Source: Dactylonectria macrodidyma
Lineage: Eukaryota > Ascomycota > Sordariomycetes > Hypocreales > Nectriaceae
DNA: 64,000 nt
NCBI GenBank assembly: GCA_020744425.1
Contig: JAGMUV010000005.1
Location: 2,356,001 to 2,420,000, forward strand
Reading direction: 5' to 3'
A program made the translations under genes and the position numbers. Positions within the stretch are counted from its first letter, which is position 1, and every line of letters starts with the position of its first letter. Positions 57,513 to 64,000 of the stretch are shown one piece after another. A model generated the notes under the pieces. That model had not been told where the DNA came from and searched no databases. It saw only the letters and a list, made by a program, of their open reading frames with translations.

Positions 57513-58382
57513 ATGGCCGATACTGAATTCGACGAGGGTGAGACAGGGCAGGCCTTGAATCCCATTGCCTGTAGTCACTGCCGTCAGAGAAAACGCAAGG
57601 TGAGCAGTCTCTTACACCGAAATCATGACTCGGGTGAAGTCGGGTCCTACACAAAACCTGAGATATTAACAATGTTCGACAGTGTGATCGTCAACTGTTC
57701 GTTACCTCTCTTACGAGACGTTTCAAACACTCAGACTGAATAATTGTTGTCATAGTCCCCATTGCCTTCAATGCAATCATGATCCATCCAATTGCCACTA
57801 TCCCGAACAAAACAAACGGTCTGCCCCTGAACCCTGAGCGTCTTGTCATATCAAGTACTAAATACCTCATCAAGGGGGATTCCTATCGGCTTCATCAATC
57901 GATTAGAGGCACGCCTGGATGAGACAGAAGATGCCCTCTGCCGAATTCTGCAATCTATCGGCCCACACCCCACTTATGAACCGAATTCACTGCACCGCTC
58001 GCGACAAAGCAAAGCAGACCGCATGAAGGAATGGGACAACTTGCCGTTACAATCCATTGAAGATATCCATAACTGGTATCAACAAAGGAACGCTGCAAGT
58101 CCTTCGAGTGCGGGTGATAGCCTGATTGATAACCCGCCACCGCACCTAACCACTGCCTGGCCCCCTCGTGCACTCGGCCACATAACGGTGCCAGTGCAAC
58201 TGCCAATGGCCGAAATGCCCGAAACAGTTGCACAAGCGCATGGAGTTTTGGATGCTGGACAATCTGCCTCAACTTCGAATGGAGGTAGCATGTTGGAAGG
58301 GTCGTGGGAGGCGAACCCTCTTCAGCCGAGCGACAGTAAGGCCAAGGATTTGGGCTTGAAACACCCCGACTTGTATTTTTAG
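57513..58382 (+). CDS. Small Zn2Cys6 protein with coiled coil and no middle homology region
   Basis: Exons 57513-57599, 57683-57696 (only 14 bp), 57756-57818 and 57875-58382 agree in phase and give 223 residues. The zinc cluster has Cys20, Cys23, Cys30, Cys37, Cys40 and Cys47 (ACSHCRQRKRKC, PHCLQC), and it appears only when three introns are removed. A short coiled coil, RLEARLDETEDALCRIL, follows and could dimerise. The tail includes MKEWDNLPLQSIEDIHNWYQQR and Pro/Ser-rich sequence, and stops without a middle homology region. Such stand-alone proteins exist in fungi. The gene shares a 207-bp promoter with the regulator lacking a zinc cluster, so the two may form one split regulator. The internal splice sites, especially GTTCGT and GTCTGC donors, are weaker than average. 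Confidence 0.8.
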
Positions 58383-58607
58383 TGAATCAGTCAATGAACA
58401 ATAAATATCTCTCTTTGAAAATCAATATGAAGCATCTAGAATGATGGTATCTTATTACAGAAGCTCAGGTCTCTCTTACCCCCTCAAACACATCGCATCT
58501 CCGATAAGCTTTCTAAAAACCCAATTTAGGCAATTCAACAGATTAAGCCCTCTCCGCGTATGAACAACATTCATTTTCAATTGACCCATTTTATTCCAGC
58601 AGCCCCA

Positions 58608-60385
58608 CTACAACAACCACAAGCATGAGGGTACAGTAGCTTTGAACAGTGACTCAACTTCATTCCCAAACAGCCGTCCTACTCCTATACGTTGATAAGA
58701 GTTGAAGTTCTGCTTCTTCACCGCCTTCAGAATTATAATCCCGAACGATGACTGATATCCGCGCCAATTCCCAAATGCGAGACCACCTCGAGTCTTTTCC
58801 GTTGTGAAGACTGGAAACGCGAAAAATTCGTCAGACTGCTTGACTACCTCGTCTTGTTGGTAGTCTGGATGCTCGATGGATGCCCAGCCGAGGATTATTT
58901 CTGGAATTGAAGGTAGAGTCACTATTCGCCACATGTCCTCCCAAAATTAGGCTCGTGTCCCGTCAAAGTGGCTGCGGTATTTACGTCGTCGACATTCTCA
59001 ATCTGCCACGGACACGAATCGGAAGTAACTTCCCATGCATCTCCAACACGACAAAGCGGTGAAGGATATCGTACTCGTTTGTCGGAGGCTCATCACACGT
59101 CCGTTCGAACATGGGTTCAAGGCTTTCGCCATCAACCTCGACAGTAAGCGCCCGTTTCATTTCACAGATCAGCCTCGGGATCGCCGTTTCCCTCCGGTTC
59201 CACCCGAGAGTTGCCCATTTTACCGACATTCCAGTTAGCACAGTCTTGCCTTCGTCATCCTCCGTTTGGCTTGCCATCGAGGCCCAAGACCACGTTGGTA
59301 GGCCAGATATCCTTACCCTTGGCCCTGGCGCGACTTGCTCCCACACAAGCCCTTGACAAAATCCAAACCAACTTCCAGAAACATAGAGATGAGCTCTTTT
59401 GCCGCGTAGCCGTTCTCCTCTCTGGGTACTGCCGTCCCTGCCCTGATCCTTTTCCTCCTGTTTCCGGATCGCAATTCTGAACTCCTTAGCAACACCTGAG
59501 AGAGCAAGGAGACGATCCTCTTTGAAGTTTGTAAGCTCTAGATTGGAGTAAGTCTCAACAACTCTAGTCCACGATAGAAGGATACCTTTTGTCGTTGACA
59601 TATCAAGGCCAATCGACTCTTTGAACGAAAGGTCAATGGTCTCAGTCGAGAATTCAGGGTTTCCAAGCTCCGGGGTATTCATCACAGCATCACCACTGAG
59701 GCTTTGAGGTGCATTTCGCTGACACTGCACGAACAGACCAGCTTTTGAGAATGTGAGAAGGTGGCGACTCAACATTCACTCTTGATATACCCAGCCTCGT
59801 CGTAATAGCTGACTCTCACTGATGTTTCGCTTGTAGTGTTGAGAAACCTGGCTCTCTCCAACACGCTGCACATAGAAGTGCCCTTTTTTGGCGCCTTCGG
59901 GGTTCCGATACGGAAGGCGCGTGGTCCTTGATATGTCATTGCTTGAGATGGTTCCGAACAATCCATCATCAGCCGTAAGTGCTCAGGCTCCTGGAAGACA
60001 TAGGAGAAATATATGCAAAAAGTCCCACCACGTTCAAAGCGTCTGATCCACGACTGGTGAGAGATTCGCCGCGTTTAACACGAATGTGAATTCAAAGTGG
60101 CGCAAGCAGAGACATAAGACGACGTCTTGTAAAATGAACTTGATCTGCCGAGAACCATCTGATAGGTGGTGGGATGTCTAGTCTGTCGCGAATTGCCAGC
60201 TTTAAATAGGTGAAAACGTCAGTTTCCAAATCTGCCAGTATGAAGTTCTCGATTAGCATGCCACAACACGGACAGCCATCCTCGGCTTCCCGAATGACGG
60301 AATGGAGAGGAAAGCCGCGGTATCAATGTTGGCCTCTGGCGAAAGCTTGGATATCGAAGTTCTGACATCGTGAACAGAGTGACAT
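58608..60385 (-). pseudogene. Broken HET (heterokaryon incompatibility) domain gene
   Basis: Fragments in the order of a HET protein lie on the minus strand. The N-terminus from ATG 60385 has LCSRCQNFDIQAFARGQH, an in-frame TGA at 60325-60323, then GFPLHSVIREAEDGCPCC. A second piece near 60060-59950 has WIRRFERGG and QEPEHL. A third has LLRRGWVYQE, a TGA at 59778-59776, then MLSRHLLTFSKAGLF and VVETYSNLELTNFKEDRLLALSGVAKEF. A C-terminal piece has GWASIEHPDYQ and RIGVGRLFGNEVE. The frame shifts at least twice. The central HET core (the usual LSYCWG to LWIDALCI block) is missing, since the N-terminal and GWVYQE parts are only about 150 bp apart. The intact relatives trigger cell death on non-self fusion; this copy should be inactive. 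Confidence 0.85.
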
Positions 60386-60899
60386 TGAAGATGAGCTTGT
60401 TCAGCCTTTGAACCTGTTGGTAAATATTTGGCTCATTGATGGGAAGAGAAGAGACGAAGTGAAAGGATGGAGGGCGAGGCGCAACTGTGTTATGAGGGTT
60501 AGCGCATGACTGGGAGGCTTGTCTCTCTAGCTAAGACATTGACCTCCCTTACGTTCCGCCTGCCCAGGGACAGACATCTAGGCCTTTGCCTTATGTCTCT
60601 GCTGCGTTTTCGACTGAGGTCCAGACCCTTCCCCATGAATCTGCCCTGTACCAACCCCTACCTGCGTCTCATGGCTTTTTGTAAGCTTCGCCAGGCCCTG
60701 AATTCGTGGCTAACATGAGCAGGGGCAGCTTAGCCGTTTACTATTAGTGCTGAAAGTCTCTGTCTCAAGTCAAATTGCCACGCCATTTTCATCTTTCAGC
60801 TGCCTAAAAACATGGATTCCTCTTCTGGATCGTATTTCGCATTCGCATCTTTCGGACCGACGCTCGACTTCCACAGCCTCAGCAGTCCATCTGAACATC

Positions 60900-62172
60900 A
60901 TGATCTTTCATCTTGGATTTTTCAAGTGGAAGATGAATCAATCAAGAGGCAGCTCAAAAACCAGCAGAAAAAACCGAAGGAATCTTCGCCATGACTTGCC
61001 CATATCTACCGGTGCAATCTCATGCCTATCTTTCGTCATTAAATTTATGCTCTGCCTAGTCGAACTGGCAACCTCCCCACTGAAGTATCATGATGCCGCT
61101 GTTGGCTCTTGGAGAACGATCCTCATCAGTATATACGCGCTACTTACTACAATGGCTGTTACATGTGTCTTCCAATTACTTCACTCTCTGATATTTTGGA
61201 ATCGTAGAGACAAGGCCAATCTTCGATGCGCTATTTTAATAGCCGTGGATGGTTTCAGTAGCATCTCTACAGGACAAATTCCTGAGATTGCGTAACTTTA
61301 CACTAGCAATCTTTGTACTCAATGGCTTTGAGTTGGTTGTTCACCTTGTCGCCTATTATTTTATATATGGCTCTTGCCAGCAAAATGGAGACTACCCAAT
61401 TACTACCAGCCTACCCTTCATGGCACAAAGGGTTGCACAGCTGATTTGGGCAGCCCTGAGGTTGGCCTATCTGCACTTTATGATCAAACCCCGAGTTCTT
61501 CCCCTCTAGCAACACTTTGCCGAGATCACGACGAAAAGTGGAGGCTCTCACATCGACAAGAGAGCACAAAGGTGACTCTCAAACATGTATTACTCTGGAG
61601 GCATTTCGTTTCTGCCATCGCTATAGTTACTGGTTGCACTACCCCTCCCCGCGCGAATCCAGTCCCAGTCTACCGGTCGCCCATTGCGAGGACCACAATT
61701 CCATCCAGTTACCGGATATTGGGGAAGGAGGGGAACAGCCCCCTACTATAATGTGCTTATGACACTTTACCTTGCAGTCGCTTCAATGTGCGCGGTATTT
61801 GAAACTATCCATTTTCGGATCATACGAGGGCGGAATTCCCAGTTTCCGCTGTACGTATCCAATCGAGATTCCAGCATTGAAAGTCTCATGACTAACTGGA
61901 TTCGTTCTTCAAGATACCCCCATTTTGGTCTCGCCTACATGTTGGGATATTTCCTTCTCACTGCCAGTCTCCTCGTCTCAATACGCTTTCGGATCAACAT
62001 GAGCCGCAAGTTGTGGCGTCGATGGGGTTTAGATTCATTTATAATTACCACGCTTGTGGTCTATTATGTTGTTGGAATTGTTTTCTACATCCTTCGATGG
62101 AAGGCTTTGGCAAAAGATTTTGACTTGTCCTATCCCCTCGTGGCATTTTTCAGCTCGGTGCCAACAGTGTAG
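60900..62172 (+). CDS. Probable multi-pass membrane protein, exon structure unresolved
   Basis: Hydrophobic coding blocks follow one another on the plus strand. The first (from ATG 60900) has AISCLSFVIKFMLCLVELA and SIYALLTTMAVTCVFQLLHSL. A possible 55-bp intron at 61204-61258 joins it in phase to FTLAIFVLNGFELVVHLVAYYF and AQLIWAALRLAYLHF. A final block at 61684-62172 has NVLMTLYLAVASMCAVFE, LAYMLGYFLLTASLLVSI and FIITTLVVYYVVGIVFYIL. About seven to eight membrane spans result. The join between 61500 and 61740 could not be settled, and the true start may be the ATG at 60812 with another intron. I do not recognise the family. It might also be decaying, as the neighbouring HET gene is. Confidence 0.45.
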
Positions 62173-62382
62173 GATTTTCCCTTCTTTCTTTTTCTTTGCT
62201 ACCTGCTATGTATAGTATGATGTTTCTGTATTAGTTGACTGTGCTTTAACTTAGTTAATGGATGGTTTTTGATCTTACTGTATTTAGTCGTTTAAAGATG
62301 TCATTTAAAGAGGGACAGTGCTAAGATTTTGAAAGCTCAAGAGCAATGGCGTCATAGGGTCTTAGACTTCTCTTAAAGCTGA

Positions 62383-64000
62383 CTACATATTTGGAGGATA
62401 TAGGAGACAGTCTACGTCAATCTGCTCCGCCAATTCTAGAAGTTCTCGCGGGGAAAGCCCAGCCATTGCATTTGCGGCGAAGTGATCCCATCCAGTCTCA
62501 TCAATAATCATATGTTCCTCATGCTCCTGCTGCTCAGGTATCTGGTGATGCCCTTTGTCTTCCACGTGGGGAATTTCTGGCAAGTCAGGTTGGTCACTGA
62601 CTGGAGTGAAAGCAGACAGCTTCTGCTCAAGTTGGCTAAGTTCCACCTTCCGGAGAGGTGCGACTAAACTACCCTTCGATATCATTGTATCGAGGATATA
62701 GTCGATGTCATCACGCCAAATTTCGTCATGGAGGAGATAAGGACAGATGACTGTAATCAAATGAAGTAGAAAGGCAGACGAAGAAGCATATTCGACTTGA
62801 AACGGAAGGAATGATTCTAGAAGTAACTGTTAGTAAGTATGAAGTGGCTCAACGGGCTGTGGGAACCTGCCTAGTAAATCTTCATCCGCTAGCGCTCGAA
62901 GGGTGCTTAGGATGGTTTGAGCCGAGTCAACACATGACTGTATAAGCGATGCGATAGGGAGAGAAAGATTGATCCCGCGCGAAACTTGCGTTGTGGCTTG
63001 TTCAATATGCATATGAAGAGCACACATGATTTGCGGCCTGGTCGTCAGAACTACACACTGAGTCGAGGTTAGAGTTTCGTAGTCATGGGAACGAGTCACG
63101 TTCACTCACATGGTGGTAGCCCAAGATTAGGCGTGTTGCAGTTTGTGACGCTTTGCTGATAGAGTCTTGAAAGTAGGTGCTAATAAGAGCATTGAGATCT
63201 CGAGACAGCTCTGCTAGATTTCTTAAAATCGACTGGGTGTCTGTGAGGAGAGTGCCATCAAAATTCTTCCCGACACCGTAGACAGCTAAAGATGTGATGA
63301 GCAACGTTTTCCGTAATTCGGGTGGCAAAACTCACTGGTCAATATTCGAGTTGTCAATCGGGACAAACGGACCTGAAGCGTCATTGTTAATGCGTCAAGG
63401 GAGTTGTCCATCTGGGATGGGAGCTTTGTGGTGATATCTTCGTCTCGAATTGAGCTTGTTGCACCGATGAGAGCCGCCCAATCCAAGTCCAGCATGTAGA
63501 CAATCCAAAATACAATGTGACACCGTTTAGAGTGCTCTAAACCAACTACATCCTCCCGCATATGCCGGTGCATTCCTGCAAGAACGCATATACGCAGAGC
63601 CTGACCAATCTATGCGAATGGCGGCGATCGCCGTGATCAGCATGCATACTGGAATAGGAATTCCGATTACACTTACATGTTGGAAAGCAGGAACCCTCAT
63701 ATCGACCGACTGGAAATAAATGGCCGCCAAAGTGAGCGCCTGGGCCGCAACAACTGGATCGTTGTCAATTTCTGCCAGATCCGGGAGCAATGACATGGCC
63801 CGAGAAGCATAATTGTAACCAGGCGGTTTATCGTTCTTTTTCCCGTTGCCTAGAAAGGCCTTCCCAAAAGCCAGCATGAGCAGGAACTGGGAGTACCAGT
63901 GCCTGCATCTCTTGGCCTTGGTAGGCGCATCTGCATACAGCTCCTTCATGTTGCGGAGGAATCGTTGCTCGTCGATAATCTTGGCCAGGGGACCGAGATA
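62383..64000 (-). CDS. Fungal-specific transcription factor, C-terminal part (runs off the window)
   Basis: Partial gene; its N-terminus, where a zinc cluster would be expected, lies beyond 64000. Exons on the minus strand are 63677 to beyond 64000, 63336-63609, 63110-63285, 62871-63057 and 62383-62816, all in agreeing phase. The visible part is a middle homology region: LGPLAKIIDEQRFLRNMKELYADA, YSQFLLMLAFGKAFLG, ALTLAAIYFQSVDMRVPAFQH, IGQALRICVLAGMHRHM, CHIVFWIVYMLDLDWAALIG, then YHHCVVLTTRPQIMCALH and PLRKVELSQ near the end. The intron 62870-62817 must start with GC rather than GT to keep the frame (a GC-AG intron). The target genes are unknown. Confidence 0.82.

Overview
The window is nuclear DNA of a filamentous ascomycete, most likely a sordariomycete and perhaps hypocrealean. 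The evidence is short 50-100 bp introns with GTAAGT/GTGAGT-type donors and CTAAC/CTGAC-type branch sites, fungal Zn2Cys6 regulators, a fungal TAF1, an Rlm1-type MADS factor, a HET-domain relic, and large non-coding gaps in front of housekeeping genes. No rRNA, tRNA, transposon or CRISPR was recognised. Gene models were built by hand: exon phases were checked arithmetically and splice sites are inferred.

Layout. 1-5.4 kb: TAF1, with an unusually long final intron that contains an open Lys/Glu/Arg-rich stretch. 5.4-12.2 kb: a 4.5-kb gap ending in a roughly 1.6-kb leader almost free of ATG, then the cell-wall-integrity regulator RLM1. 13.7-25.4 kb: a Zn2Cys6 regulator, a secreted M43 metalloprotease, a secreted TolB-like beta-propeller protein, and a regulator with two complete Zn2Cys6 clusters in tandem. 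26-31 kb: a 2EXR protein, a SnoaL/NTF2-like protein, a doubtful small membrane protein and a FAS1-domain protein. 33.5-35.9 kb: soluble fumarate reductase fused to cytochrome b5. 36-44 kb: a 5.8-kb gap holding a cluster of CreA-type sites and an upstream ORF, then a hexose transporter. 44.5-47.9 kb: decayed tandem repeats and an RBR ubiquitin ligase.

49.3-58.4 kb is the most interesting block. A tartrate/D-malate-type decarboxylating dehydrogenase, a D-glycerate kinase and an ACS-family (Dal5/TtuB-like) transporter sit together, followed by a regulator that has the fungal middle homology region but no zinc cluster. Head-to-head with that regulator is a small protein that has a zinc cluster but no middle homology region. 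The three control regions each carry an inverted repeat of the form CGG-N12-CCG. I infer a tartrate-to-glycerate catabolic regulon: uptake, oxidation/decarboxylation to D-glycerate, then phosphorylation into lower glycolysis, run by a split regulator pair.

58.6-64 kb: a HET-domain pseudogene with nonsense codons and a missing core, an unresolved multi-pass membrane protein gene, and a fungal transcription factor running off the right edge with an apparent GC-AG intron.
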